This document shows, piece after piece, positions 1 to 11,520 of a DNA stretch of 64,000 nt. Origin of the DNA: Teratosphaeria epicoccoides (Eukaryota > Ascomycota > Dothideomycetes > Mycosphaerellales > Teratosphaeriaceae). The notes beneath the pieces are model-generated. The model was not told the DNA's origin, made no database searches, and saw nothing but the letters and a program-made list of their open reading frames with translations. Made by a program: the position numbers and the translations under genes. The stretch lies in the NCBI GenBank assembly GCA_021401465.1, contig JADDMT010000033.1, forward strand, positions 248,001 to 312,000, in the 5' to 3' direction. The number at the start of each line of letters is the position of its first letter. The first letter of the stretch is position 1.

Positions 1-1808
1 CCTCGCGTAATTCTAGTTTTCCCTAGTATATCGCCTAGGCGCCGAAGGAGTAGTCCTAGACGCGTTGTCAAGACGAGAACAGAACACGCTAGGGGCAGAA
101 GATAAGGAATCACGGTTTAGGAGGTTTTTAGACCTAGAAGTCATAGAGAGTTAGCCGGACCCCGTGGATAAGAGTAGGGACGTCGTACTAATTACCCCGA
201 TTAGCCTGTTACCTACTACTATAGAGAACGAACAGCAATTCACTAACTCCGTAACCTCTAACTAGGAGCCCATAGGGCCGTTCTAGGACAGCACCCTTAA
301 TGAGCTATAGGCAGCTACAGTAGAGAAAGACGAGCTGTACTTGACAGTGTTAAAAGCAGTAAAGAGCGGCTCCTAGGCGCTACTAGCTAGAGCGAGGCTA
401 AAACTACAAGCGGGGGACTACAAGATCGACAAGAGGGGCTTCCTGCGATACCGCGACAAACTATGGGTCCTAGGAGCAAACAACAGTCAGCCTAGGGGCG
501 AGACCTCGGACTCTAGGGACGAAAGTAACGACATGCTTAGGACGAAGCTCATTTAGTCTGTACACGACGCCGCGGTATACGGGCACCTAGGACAGGACGC
601 TACGACGATAATCCTAGGGCGTGACTTCTACTAGCCGTTACTATCTAAGCATGTCTGGTAGTTCCTAAGGAACTGCAACTACTGTAGTCGCAACAAAGTA
701 TAGAGAGAGCATAAGTATAGACTACTAAAGCTATTACTAGTTCCCGACAGATTCTTCTAGGAGATCTCTATAGACTTCATGACAGACTTGCCTGATTCCG
801 AGGGATGTCGATACCTATGGGTTATTAAGGATCGCCTATGCAAGTACGTAGTTTTGCAGGTAATGTCTAGCATGAAAGCAGAGGAGTACGCGGAGAAGTT
901 CATGGATTGCTAGGCCTAGTACTATGGAATGCTAACAGCTATTACGAGCGACTAGGGCACTAACTAGACTAGCACCTTCTAGACGAACTTCTGCAAGGGA
1001 ATAGGCGTGTCCTAGCAGTTAAGCTCTACGTACTACCTATAAACAGACAGAGGCCCTAAACGCCTAAACTAAGAGGTACAAGCGTACCTCCGGAACTATA
1101 TTAACTATGAGTAATCCGACTAGAAGCGATGGCTCCCCGTGGCTTAACTAGCGCTAAACAGGAGGTATCATTCAGGAATTAGCATAAGCCCCTTCTTCGC
1201 TACCTATAGCTACAAAGCATAGGGCCCTATACCTTTAACCGAGGACCCTATAGGGCCTAGCCTGTTAAAGGCAGCCAAGAGGGCAAAGACGTTCGTAGGA
1301 AAGATTCAGGACATAACGGGAATCTGCCAAGTAACAATGGCGGCTTCTACGTAGGAATAGGAGGAGTCCGCTAATAAACGCTAAAACCCCGCCCTAATTT
1401 ATAAAGTTAGTGACAAGGTCTAGCTAGATCTACGGAACTACACTACAGAGAGACCTAAGAAAAGCTTAGACGCTAAGCATGCGAAGTACATGGTAGCTAA
1501 AGTGTTATTACTAGTCTCTATCTACTTAACTAGGCTCCTAAATAACATATACCTAGTGTTCTATACTAACCTGCTAAGACTAGCGGGCAAGGACCCTATG
1601 CCTAGGCAGGAGAACGACGACGAACAGCCGGACCCCCTTTTGTTTAAGTCGCATAAAGAGTAGTTAGTAGAGGAGATACTCTACGCGAGGGACAAGAGAA
1701 GGGGAAGAGGACGCAAAGTCCTAGTAAAATAGTCAGAGTACTACAAACCTACATAGGAGCCCCTAGAAAACCTAACAGACACTAAAGCAATAGACCGCTT
1801 CAAGCGGG
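1..1808 (+). pseudogene. Gypsy-1 pol remnant: RNase H end, integrase, chromodomain
   Basis: Frame 2 gives a gypsy polyprotein tail broken by many RIP stops. It opens with the RNase H/spacer motif VLDALSRREQ (about 50-90). The integrase HHCC finger follows (HDAAVYGHLG near 563, CNYC near 677). The first catalytic Asp lies in SIDFMTDLP near 770 and the second in TAITSD near 940. The third position, near 1045, reads GPKRLN, with Lys where the catalytic Glu is expected. A C-terminal chromodomain spans about 1658-1800 (EWLVEEILYARD, then VLVKW with Trp as stop, then WEPLENL). The protein would be a multidomain enzyme for cDNA synthesis and for integration guided to methylated chromatin. The 5' end is cut by the window edge. 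Confidence 0.88.
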
Positions 1809-2053
1809 CTTAGGGAAGCGCGGAGAATAACGACGGCCCTAGAGAGAGGTAGGACAAGAAGAAAAAGGAAACGAGATGTAGGACCTAGCAAAGGGAGTCT
1901 AGCATTCGTAACGAGGAGTACAGGCGTTTAGGAAAGGACAAAAGTTAGAGGAGAAAATTGACATTAGGTAGCTATGTATACAACAAAAGAAAGAAAGAAA
2001 AACCCCCCCTAGCCGCGGGCCCCTGCGCCGAGGATAGAGGACCCTAGCGACAA

Positions 2054-2752
2054 TTAGGCGGGATTGTTACTAGGGGCCTCGCTAGCGGGGCCAGCCCCCC
2101 TGTCGCCTAAGGGGCCCTCGCTAGACCCCCTAGACCCGCCGACTAGGCTGCTGTCGGAGTCCCTAGCCTCTCGGTCAGAGCCCTAGGCAGTAGCGCCAGA
2201 CTAATAGCGACGAGGGCTCTCGCCCTTACTAGCAACGTTCTCCCGCCGCCTACCTAGGGTAAGTGCTAGTAGAACGCCCCTAGACCTTCTGAACTGTTAG
2301 CGCGCAGAAACACATAGAGTATAGGATGAACTCACAGGAGGCCCTACTAGGCGATAGCGGCACCTACGGTTCCTATGACCTCCTAGGCCACGACACTACT
2401 CGACGTTAGCAGCGGAATCCTAGAGGACACTAATAGAATATACCTAGACAGCAGACCCGCTAACTACAAAGGCCCTAAGGCCCGCTAGGCCTTAAGGACC
2501 TTCGCTAGGTCGTTATGCGCAGCGGCGCTGTCGCGATGTTAGCTGTGTAAAACCTCCCGGGGAACGGGCCATACCTGTTAGCATCCTAGGAACAGGTCTA
2601 GGAGGCGTAGGAGACATGGGCGAGGGCGGGGCTAGCCGAGTTAGCAGAGCATTTTGCGCAGACACTAAGTAGCGCGTATAGGGCTTTGCAGTTTAGGCGC
2701 TTGCTAGCGTAGCGCTAGCAGGCGCGGGCTTAGGTAGACTAGAGAGATTCAT
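2054..2752 (-). pseudogene. Antisense accessory ORF of Gypsy-1 (aORF1)
   Basis: On the strand opposite pol, an ATG at 2752-2750 opens a frame that runs 233 codons to a TAA at 2054-2056, interrupted only by TAG/TAA codons of RIP type. The N-terminus is Pro/Ala/Ser-rich (MNLSSLPKPAPASATLASA), the middle contains SRQRRC, and the C-terminus is rich in Ser, Gly and Pro. Copy D keeps the same C-terminal frame at 25850-26249, including KSPRYYQSG and SDSSLVSGSRGSS, which supports real coding. I recognise no catalytic domain. It lies between the chromodomain and the 3' LTR and converges on pol. Function unknown; a nuclear or nucleic-acid-binding role would be a guess from the basic and Ser-rich composition. 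Confidence 0.65.
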
Positions 2753-3337
2753 TAGCTAAAGCTAGGCACAACGACGAGGACTCCTGAACATACTAATTAG
2801 GGGACGTAATCTACGCCCCGGAGAGCGCAGTCGACGTAGTAGAGGGCGGGAGCTATCTAGTTCTAGTTAGTATTACCCGGAATCCCGGAGAAAGAGCCAG
2901 AAAGTAGGAGAAAGAGGGAAGGGGGGCTTATAGTTTAAGGTAAGCATATAAGAGAAAGGAAGCAGGAGCGATAGCGAAGGGCGCTTTTTATATGGCAAGG
3001 GACGCACTAGCACGGGCCTAGGAGCGCCCCTACAATGGCTTGGATGGCGATGAATAGAAGTGAAGTAAAGAGAGGTAGAAAGTAAAGTAGACTTAAATAA
3101 GCGAAGTAGAGTCTAGGAACCCGGCAAGACTAGCTAGAGGCTAGGCTGTAGGCACAGGAGAACAGGGAGCGTAAGAAGTGTGAAGTGAAGTAGACTTAGA
3201 TAGGTAGAGTAGACTTAGACAAGGGAAGTGAAGTTAGGAAGCCGTGTCAGCCTAGCCGCGATCCGGAATTTATGTGCTAGAAGGAAACTGACGGATTCCT
3301 TGCTATGAATAAGAAGGGGGAGGGGGGGGGGGGTAAA
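2753..3337. promoter_or_regulatory. Purine-rich spacer and polypurine tract upstream of 3' LTR
   Basis: No ORF. Between 3050 and 3240 the plus strand has loose tandem repeats of the type gaagtagacttagata. Their complement is a CT-rich tract of the kind often found in fungal promoters, placed upstream of aORF1. At about 3309-3333 lies aagaagggggaggggg followed by more G, directly before the LTR. This is the expected polypurine tract priming plus-strand cDNA. Confidence 0.6.
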
Positions 3338-3499
3338 TGTAAAGGGCGAGGCCCTAAGTCTTAGCACAGGCTAGGGCCTGTGCGACCCCTAACGAGGCTA
3401 GCTATAAAAGACTAGACAGCTAGCAGATAGTCCTTCTCTCCCTATCGTACTTGTTGAATACTACATGAACCCCTGTGTATACGCTGTTTACCCGTGACA
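3338..3499 (+). repeat. 3' LTR of Gypsy-1 copy A
   Basis: 162 bp beginning TGTAAAGGGC and ending CCGTGACA, with TG...CA ends. A TATA box (tataaaag) lies at 3403-3410. The 9-mer atcgtactt at 3444-3452, 41 nt after the first T of the TATA box, is the likely RNA start and the proposed self-primer. Matching LTRs are at 10863-11024 (copy B) and 31411-31570 (copy D). Confidence 0.9.
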
Positions 3500-3504
3500 C
3501 TAGT

Positions 3505-6500
3505 TCTCGCTCTTGCAACCGCTAAATAAGTCTCGAGACTTCTTTAAAGGGTTCTTTAGACATCGCATGCTTACTGCATGTAAGCTAGTTAACTACCGCG
3601 CGGATCGAGCTAGACATAGTCGCCGCAACTGCCAGATAGGAGGGTTCGTTACTAGCGGAGGCCGTAAGGCCCTATTAGACCCGTAGTCGACCTATAAGAG
3701 GAGCTAACGACAGATCGCCGCCCTAAACTACAAGCTTCGTTTACAGCGTAGGGAGAAGCTATTAGTTACCCTCTTCCCTAGTGTCGTAGTCTAGTCGTCG
3801 CGAAGGACTGTTAGCCGGATTTGTCTTTCTAGAACGATGCTAGATAACGAAGTTAAAGCTAGTAAGGAAAGTCACCTACCTTGCTTGCCGACTACTTAGC
3901 TGCTTCACGCCTATAAAGCCGCGAAGGTTGTTATAGTCAGTAAGCACCTTAATAGGGTACGCTGCGCCTTCGAGGTAGTGTTAGTACTCCTTGAAGCCAT
4001 TAACAATAGCTAAAAGCTCTTGGTCGTAAGTCTCGTAGTTAAGCTTAGCGCCCTGCATCTTCCGCGACTAGAAGGCAATTAGGTACTATTACGTACTACC
4101 TTCGTGCGACAAGAGCTGCAATATAATTGCGGCTATTGCGAATTTTGAAGCATTAGTCTCTATCCGGATCTTCGTAGCGGGGTCAAAGTGCCGAAGTATA
4201 GGCGTAGTTTAAAAAGCTACTTTGAGTTCAGAGAAGGCCTTACTCTAAGCCTCCTCCCAAGGCACTTTCCCTGGCTTTTTTCCTCGAACCGCGCCCTTTG
4301 CGAGGGCCGTAAGGGGAGCCACGATCTTCGAGTAAGATTATATGAATCTGCAATAGAAGTTAGTAAATCCTAGGAACACCTACACTTCTCGGAGGGTAGT
4401 CGGCTGCAGCTACTCCGCGATTGCAGACACCCTTTAGTCATCTATGATGACTCCTTCTGTAGAGACGATGTATCTGAGAAACTTAATCCTATCCGTCAGG
4501 AATGAGCACTTCTTTAGGTTTGCGTACAGAGCAAACTTACGGAGCTATTCGAGTACTATACTTAGATGCTAAATATGCTCCTCCTTTAAGTCAGAATAGA
4601 CTAGTATATCGTCTAAATATACTACGTAGCAGGTGTTAACGAGGCCGGCTAGGGCCTAGTTAATATACGCTTAGAACGTCGCTAGTATGTTAGTTAAGCT
4701 AAATGGCATTACTATATACTTGAAGTGTCTGTACCGCGTTTAGAATATAGTCTTCTACTTGTCGCCCTTTCGGATTAGTATCTAGTAGTAGGCGTCCTTC
4801 AAGTCGATAGACAAGAAGATAGCGGCGCGACTAAAGCGGTGAAGCGTCTCGCTAATAAGTAGTAGGGGGCAGCGGTTCTTCTAGGTTACTACGTTAAGGC
4901 CCCTATAGTCAACGTATAGGTAGAGTGTGTTGTCCTTCTTCAGGACGAACATAACTAACGCTCTAGCCTCGCTGTCGCTTCGTCGGATCCACGCGTTCCT
5001 TTGCGCCTTGTAGAGGTAGTCTCGAAGTGTTTTGAGCTACGATTCTGACATAGGGTACAGAGGTCGATGCGGAGGATTGTAACCCTCCTTAAGGTTAATC
5101 GCATGTTCCGCGTCTAGGGCCTAGGTATAGGCCGTAGTCTCTGCGTCGAAAATATCGGCGTATTCCTCTAACTTAGGCAGAAGGATAACGTCTTCCTTGA
5201 CGTTCTGTATGCAGACCGCATACACGCATTAGACCTTCTTCATGTCCTTGTAGAAGCTGCGTGCGTCATGTATCCGCACTACAGGAACTTTGCCTATAGA
5301 GCTGTAGAACTAGTTGTTAGTAGCTCTATCAACAACGACTCCCTGCTTGTGGCGCTAAGGGCGGCCGAGCAGGAGCTCCTTATTAGGAACGTCTTTGGCG
5401 TAGAAGACTTCGTTAGTCTCGCGCACTTCTCCCGAGGAGTCCGCGAGTTAGAGGCGCACGTTATACGCGCCTCGAGCCGCTGCGCCTTCGCCCCGAAAAG
5501 ACTTCATAGTAGGCAGCAGGGCTCCTAGGATCGGCTTTAAACCAAGCCGTACGATTACCCTCTAGGGTATCACATTAACCTCCGCAAGGTCATCTAACAT
5601 ACAGTCTACTAGCTCGAGCGAGCCATTAACTCGGACCGTGCCAGATAGGCGCCGCGTAGGCCACGAGTCTACACTATCGGTGACAGACAGCTTAGATACC
5701 CGAGGTAGCCATTCGGTTGTCTTGGGCTTGTCCTTCTTTCGCCTCCCCTCTAGGGAGGTTTCGGACACCTTGCTTACTTTCTTCCTATCACTTCGTTTAG
5801 GACAGCGAGCTGCCTAGTAGTCCCTCGCTCTACAGATGTAGCAGCTACTTAGAGGCTTCTCGCTACTGTCTTTTAGCTCGGAGGGCTTGCTCCTCTAGAA
5901 TGAACTACCGCGTTAGACGTAGCCCCTAGGGCGCTTGTAATAGCGGCCCTTTAGTAGGTCCTTAGGGCTTAGACGCTTATTGTCCTTACTGCCTGATTTT
6001 CTATTTCGCTTCAAGGTGATTTCTATACATGTCGCAAGGGACACGAGGTCTTGCCGAGTCGTCGGAAGTTCATGAAAAGTCATGATCATGTTCTGAAGAT
6101 TGTCATCAAGTTTAACGAGCAAGTGCCGCATGCGTTACGTCTTAGTATAGGGTAGCATCTGTCCCTCGAGCATGGCGAGATAGGTAGCGAAGCTAGAGGT
6201 TGTTTGTCCCTTCCCCTGCTTAGCCTTCTTGTACTCGACAGACATAGTAAGGGCGCGATTCCCCGGATCCTCGACCTAGTCGACACAGAACTAGCGAAAG
6301 TCCGCCTATGTATACATTCTGTTATAGACCCGCATAAGGTCATACTACTCATGCTAATTGTTGCGAGGTTCCTTATCCTCTTCGAGCTATATCACGCTAA
6401 AGGCGACTCGTTCGCCCTCTGTAGAATATCCGCATAGGTTAAGCACAAAAACTGCCTTACATGCCTGCAAGAAAGTTCGAGCCTCCTTCAAGGTGTCTCC

Positions 6501-7007
6501 CTTGAACGGCTTCAGGTTACGTGCGTTACGACTACCTCCTAGTTAGCCTACTATGGCCCCGAATTTAGGCACTAAGTTCGCAGGCACATGCAGAGAGTCT
6601 GCGCCTCCTAGTAAGTTGTCTTCGCGGGTCCCTAGCGTGAAATCTCGCTAGATTTCTTCGTCCGCTAGTTCGTTAGTACTACTTATGGCGACGTCTTCGT
6701 CGTCCTCGCCGTTGTCGCTACTAGGAGTAGTACGGCTCTAGCTCTAGTTCATAATGCGGTTTGCGACCTAATCGACAATCATGGCTACAAGGGCCAGGTC
6801 GATAGTCGGGGTTAGCTGCGGTCCCTATGCGGGGGGTCTATTGCCTAGTCTGCCGCGTAATTGTCCTCTAGCGGAACCGTCGCTCGATGTAGTGTCGCTC
6901 GTAGCGGGTACTTCTACAGGCTAGTTACTTAGGCTAGCTTCGCTATCGCGGGCGCTCGGGATAGCGCTCGCTACATGTTAGTTGCGAGTTCGTAGTACTC
7001 TAGACAT
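3505..7007 (-). pseudogene. Gypsy-2 gag-pol remnant (gag, protease, RT) of copy C
   Basis: The gag ATG is at 7007-7005, aligned with those of E1 and E2. Gag includes a well-preserved helical stretch at 5913-6131 (RHLLVKLDDNLQNMIMTFHE). The CCHC zinc knuckle near 5821-5850 reads CYIC then RARD, with the His now Tyr through RIP. The RT active site YLDD is encoded at about 4598-4630 on the minus strand. The RNase H part ends at the copy A insertion. TAG/TAA stops at Gln/Trp positions abolish the protein. Confidence 0.83.
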
Positions 7008-7044
7008 ATCGTAGTATTCTCTGCTAGACTGCAAAGCAGGGGGG

Positions 7045-7053
7045 AGAAAGCAG
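7045..7053 (-). promoter_or_regulatory. Putative self-primer binding site, Gypsy-2 copy C
   Basis: Three bases inside the 5' LTR, the 9-mer agaaagcag (plus strand) is the complement of ctgctttct at 7142-7150 within the LTR. The LTR site is about 35 nt downstream of a TATA-like ttataag on the minus strand, where RNA could start. No TGG-starting tRNA-type primer site is visible here. Confidence 0.55.
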
Positions 7054-7056
7054 AAC

Positions 7057-7416
7057 TAATATAGATGTATATGCTATATGATATGAAAATATCTCGTAGT
7101 GTAACAGAGTAATCCGACCTTTTAGTAGGTATAAGACAGCGCTGCTTTCTGCTTATCGCAGAGGTAGCGCTAAGGGTGCTTATAACCCCTGACGCTCCTT
7201 AATTAGGGAAAGCATGTCCGAGCCTAACTCCGTAGGGGTACTGTAGGGTCAGCGACATAGGGGCGTCCTACGTCGACAACTAATCCTACTTGGACGACAT
7301 ACAAGCCAACGTATGTACGAAGGACCCCCTTGCTATATGTAGCAGGGTCACTACATGCCAAGGGCGGCCATTAGAACCTATGCGGTTCAAATGGCCCCCT
7401 AGTATTAACCGTATCA
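7057..7416 (-). repeat. 5' LTR of Gypsy-2 copy C
   Basis: 360 bp. Read on the minus strand it begins TGATACGGTT and ends in ATATTA, from TATCA by RIP. The ends TGATA...TATCA form a 5-bp inverted repeat. All five LTR copies in the window are 360 bp. Confidence 0.9.
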
Positions 7417-10400
7417 GTCTTTCTCTACTATGGCTGCCTATAAGTCATTAAGGGTGCCGTCCTAGAACGGCCTAATAGGCTCCTAGTTAGAGGTTACGGA
7501 GTTAGCAAGTTACTGTTCGTTCTCTTCTACAGTAGTAGGTAGTAGGCTAGTCGAGGTAATCGGTATGACGTCTCTGCTCTCGTCTATAGGGTCCGGCTAA
7601 CTCTCTATAACTTCTAGGTCTAAAAACCTCTTAAACCGTGATTCCTTATCTTCTGCCCCTAGCGTGTCCTGTTCTCGTCTTGACAATGCGTCTAGGACTA
7701 CTCCTTTAGCGCCTAGGCGATATACTAAGGAGAACTAGAATTACGCGAGGGTCTCATACTACCGTATCTGCCGCTTAGACAGCTGTCGCTTGACCATGAA
7801 GTACTCTAGGTTTTTGTAGTCCGTGAGAATAGTAAAGGGCCTACACGACTTTAGCTTAGGGCCCTAGAACTTGAGGCTAGATATCACGGCTAGCATCTCC
7901 TTGTCGTAGATGTCGTAATTAATCTCCGCCTTATTAAGTTTCTGCGAGAAGAAGCCTACTAGTCTCTGGACTCTGTTGCTTTCTTGCAGGAGAGCTGCCT
8001 CTAACGCAAACCCGCTACAGTTAGTCTCTAAAAAGGTCGGCAGCTCTAGGTTCTATTAGGAAAGGACTAGTACTAAACAGAACTTCGCTTTTAGCGTTCT
8101 AAATGCAGACTCCTCGAGTTCCCCCTAGGAGAACGGTCTGCCCTTCCCTGTAAGCGCTGTCAAGGGCCTAGCTGTCTTCGAGTAGTTCGGGATGAACATC
8201 CTGTAGTAGTTAGCGAAGCCGAGGAATCTACGGACTTCCTTTTGTGTTTTTAGCTGCTCCTAGTTACGCATAGCCTCTACCTTTTCTAGCTCGGTCCCTA
8301 CGCCTTTTCTGTTAGCGTGTATTATGAACCCTAGGTACTTGATATCCTTTTTAGCGAACTCGCTCTTCCTAGGGTCAAGGTAGAGGCCCCTGTCCTAGAG
8401 CTTCTAGAGTACTCGCGTTACTTTAGCGAAATAGTCTTCTTGCAAACTGCCGCTATATATGATGACGTCGTCCATGTACGCGGAGGCGTAGTCGTCTAAT
8501 TCCTCGCGTAGCAGTGTGTTAATATATCGTTAGAACGTTGCTAGAGCCCTAGATAAACCGAACAGACATACTAGCTATTCAAATAAACCGAACCTCATGC
8601 GAAAGGCTATCTTGTACTTATGGCCTTTTGCTATACGGATTTAGTAGAAGGCTGACACTACATCTACCTTAGTAAGCTACTAGGCGCCCGTGAGGTTCCT
8701 CAAGGTCTCTAGTATTAACGGGAGGGGGTACCTATCTTGCTTTGTGATCGCGTTAAGGGCGTAGTAATCGTAGCAGAACTAGAGCCCTCCCCCTAGCTTC
8801 CGGACAAAGAGCATAGGAGCTGCAGCCTCTAAATTAGTAGGCCGAATGAATCCCTTCCCTAATAGTTCGTCTAAGGACTTCCTTAAAACTAGTAGTTCTT
8901 CCTTCGACATGCCGTATAGGGGTCCCTATAGCAGAGCCGGCTAGGATCTGTCTAGTCCTTCGCGGAGTTCGATGCAGTAGTTAATGCTAGGGTAGTATGG
9001 CACTAATTTTTCCGCTTCTTGGCAGCAGAACAGCGGAGCTATGTGCTAAAGCTCCGGAGGTAGCGCCTTCCTTAACTTGTCTAGCGTTAGATATTCCTTT
9101 GCCTTTAAGGCCTCCGCGACATCCGCTATTACGGTCGCGTATACCTAGGTAAAGTTCCTGCGGTCCTTGTATTCTTACTAATTCCGTCCTTCGTTTATCT
9201 ACTGTCACGCTCTTCTATGCTAATACTAACGCCTTTCTGGCGCGGTCCGCACTTTATTGTGAGCCTTCTAGGGGTTCCCTAGTATTAGGGGGAAGGCTAG
9301 ATCCTTTACTACGTATGCGTACACTAGTTGCTAGAACCCCTCGATTTCTATCCGGAAGGCGACTACTCCTTCTACTACGGAGTCTTACATCGACGCTGTT
9401 ACGCCCCTTGCTATGCGTGACTCTTTGCTTATTAAGCTCAAGCTAAGACCTTTTACTAGGTCTCCGTTAATTACAGCGTAGTATTAGTACCCTTTATTAA
9501 TAAGAGCTAATGTCCTGGTATTATTTGCTAGGACTACATTAGTATAGATCAGGTTCCTGTCCATGGATCCCTTAACTCTCTCCTATCCTTCTGCTAATGT
9601 CTCCGTTACTCCTGCTTCCTAACTCTAAGCGGGAGTCAATCTTTTCCCGAGTTGTTCCTCCTAGGTTCCTCTGCCATTCTATCGTCCTCTAGCAATGGCG
9701 ACACTCTAGTCGTATTAATCTAGGCTAGGGGTATAGCCGAGGCGTAGGGACACCCCTTAACTTAGTGTCTAGACGCTCTGTAGTAGTAGCACAGGTTATT
9801 CTCCTAGCGTTTCTTTCTCTCTGTAGCATCTACCTATTTAGCGCATCGTTTCCCCCTGTTGTTTTGTCAGGGTCCTTTGCCGTCATATCGGTCTCCTGTA
9901 GTACGAGTCGGTACTATGACTGTATCCCTTTCCGCGTCTATTCGGGATCTGACTCCGGGGTTAGGTACCTACATAGCAGCTATAGGAATACCTTCAGAGT
10001 CCTTGTTCTTTTCTCTTAACTACCTCCTATAGGCTACCTTAAACTAGTCAGTTGCCTCGGAGTTTGTCATGACCCTCTCGACCTCCTCTGCAAACGCGTA
10101 GTAGTCCCCCTTGTCTCTTACGTTCGCCATGTACATCCTAGCAGGGTTCGAAAACGAATTCTTAAGGTATCTAATCTTCGCGTTATCTGTCTACTAGTCT
10201 CCTCCTACTAACAGCAGGAGTTCGTCGAATTCTAGCTAGTGCTCGTGCTATAGCTAGCCTGCCGCGTGTCAGAGGTTCGTGAGCTGTTCTAGAGCTCTCG
10301 CTATCTTATTACTTTCCGCGAACATAGCCTCGAGTTACATGAGGAAAGCTTTAGGGTCCTTCGCTCTGTCCGGGCCTCCTTTCTCCCAGAAATGGCGCAT

Positions 10401-10862
10401 CCGGGCGCGCTAGCGAGCGGGGAGGGTGTCGTAGATTGTGTTCTAGTAATAATCTACGCCTATTAGGGGTTTTACCCTAGAGCGCGCCCTAAACGAACTC
10501 CTAATACAGAGCAGGTAATCCCTAAACGATTTAGCTTTCCTGTCCCACGTTAGTAGCCTCTATTCTCGGGGTCCTGTCGGTTCTATGACAGAGTTCGCAC
10601 GCGTTGCTACAGCTAGCGCGTCCGCGAGAGTCTTTAGTAGCTCCTCCGACAGGACGCCTAGGTTCTGTTACTATCAGGACTCCGATTCATTTAACGCGGC
10701 CCTCGTGGCTATTAGCTCGGCTATAATTTGCTGTTACTAGGTGTGCATTCCCTCGACGACATAGCGCATTTCTGCTAACGCTTCCTCGTTCGTAGATCCT
10801 TCGGACACTAGGGTTAATTAGCTAGGGGACAGCCTATCTATAGTGAAATTAATCGTACTTAA
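7417..10862 (-). pseudogene. Gypsy-1 gag-pol remnant of copy B
   Basis: Reading leftward, gag starts at the LTR edge (about 10862) and covers about 9700-10860. Its zinc knuckle near 9800 has the CX2CX4HX4C spacing with the second Cys replaced by Tyr. A protease region follows, then RT at about 8100-9200, whose active site reads AYMDDVII near 8460-8490. RNase H runs to 7417 and includes the spacer that corresponds to VLDALSRREQ. Stops are RIP-type throughout. The ATG at the very start of gag spans the LTR end in this copy (ctATGACA). Copies A and D have GTG there, so the true start may be further in. Confidence 0.85.
10852..10860 (-). promoter_or_regulatory. Putative self-primer binding site, Gypsy-1 copy B
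   Basis: Two bases inside the 5' LTR, the internal sequence contains atcgtactt (plus strand). The LTR carries its reverse complement aagtacgat at 10910-10918. On the element's own strand the primer site aagtacgat can therefore pair with atcgtactt, about 41 nt after the LTR TATA box. Confidence 0.55.
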
Positions 10863-11024
10863 TGTCATAGGTAAACAGCGTATACACAGGGGTTTATGTG
10901 GTATTTAACAAGTACGATAGGGAGGGAAGGACTATCTGCTAGCTGTCTGGTCTTTTATAGCTAGCCTCGTTAGGGGTCGCATAGGCCCTAGCCTATGCCA
11001 AGACTTAGGGCCTTGCCCTTCACA
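10863..11024 (-). repeat. 5' LTR of Gypsy-1 copy B
   Basis: 162 bp; on the plus strand it runs from TGTCATAGG to CCCTTCACA. It includes the complement of a TATA box (cttttatagc). It is followed rightwards by AT-rich relic DNA (11025-11155) in which no gene is visible. Confidence 0.88.
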
Positions 11025-11160
11025 TCTATTCTCTAGTCTGTCGTGATGTTATTGTATATACTCCTTAACTTGTTCCTTTAGCACTTAGTACTTCCTATGT
11101 TTAACTAGGAATTGTTCTTCTATATCTTAAAGAACTCGCATAATGTTGTTAAATTCTTTC

Positions 11161-11520
11161 TGATATAGATGTATATGCTATATGATATGAAAATATCTCG
11201 TAGTGTAACAGAGTAATCTGACCTTTTAGTAGGTACAAGATAGCGCTGCTTTCTGCTTATCGCAGAGGTAGCGCTAAGGGTGCTTATAACCCCTGACGCC
11301 CCTTAATTAGGGAAAGCATGTCTGAGCCTAACCCTGTAGGGGTACTATAGGGTTAGCGACGTAGGGGCGTCCTATGTCGACAACCGATCCTACTTAGATG
11401 ACATACAAGCTAACGTATGTACGAAGGACCCCCTTGCTATATGTAGCAGGGTTACTACATGCTAAGGGCGGCCATTAGAACCTATGCGGTTCTAATAGCC
11501 CCCTAGTATTAACCGTATCA
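11161..11520 (-). repeat. 3' LTR of Gypsy-2 E1
   Basis: 360 bp, starting TGATATAGATG and ending CCGTATCA on the plus strand. This is the copy in which the TG end is not mutated; the others read TAATATAG. Confidence 0.92.

Larger units (their letters stand above)
1..3499 (+). mobile_element. Gypsy-1 copy A, chromovirus LTR retrotransposon, 3' part
   Basis: This is the 3' half of a Ty3/gypsy element read on the plus strand; the 5' half lies outside the window. It holds the end of RNase H, the integrase, a chromodomain, an antisense ORF, a polypurine tract and the 3' LTR. Homologous DNA recurs in reverse orientation at 7417-11024 (copy B) and 25733-31570 (copy D). Immediately after its LTR the sequence becomes Gypsy-2 internal DNA, so copy A is best read as inserted into copy C; ctagt at 3500-3504 would be the right-hand target duplication. 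Stops are almost all TAG or TAA at Gln/Trp positions, as RIP produces. Confidence 0.9.
3500..7416 (-). mobile_element. Gypsy-2 copy C, 5' part, truncated by copy A
   Basis: This is the 5' half of a Gypsy-2 chromovirus on the minus strand, with its 5' LTR at 7057-7416 and gag through RT/RNase H to the left. It is collinear with E1 from about 15412 to 19328. Integrase, chromodomain and antisense ORF are absent because copy A interrupts it at 3500. On the right, gtctt (7417-7421) continues straight into Gypsy-1 sequence that is uninterrupted in copy D near 27966. Copy C therefore inserted into copy B. Confidence 0.88.
7417..11024 (-). mobile_element. Gypsy-1 copy B, 5' part, truncated by copy C
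   Basis: A minus-strand Gypsy-1 with its 5' LTR at 10863-11024 and gag, protease, RT and RNase H to the left, stopping at 7417 where copy C begins. Positions 7417-7745 are the reverse complement of 1-330 of copy A and match copy D from 27966 on. The integrase half presumably lies beyond the left window edge, beyond copies C and A. Confidence 0.88.

Noticed and set aside
4188..4373. Recurrent short plus-strand ORF MPKYRRSLK..., also at 16100 and 40994
   Set aside because: Appears three times only because it is the antisense of the RT/RNase H region of three Gypsy-2 copies.
7057..7416. Solo LTR or MITE
   Set aside because: Adjacent Gypsy-2 gag-pol and the primer site show it is the 5' LTR of truncated copy C.
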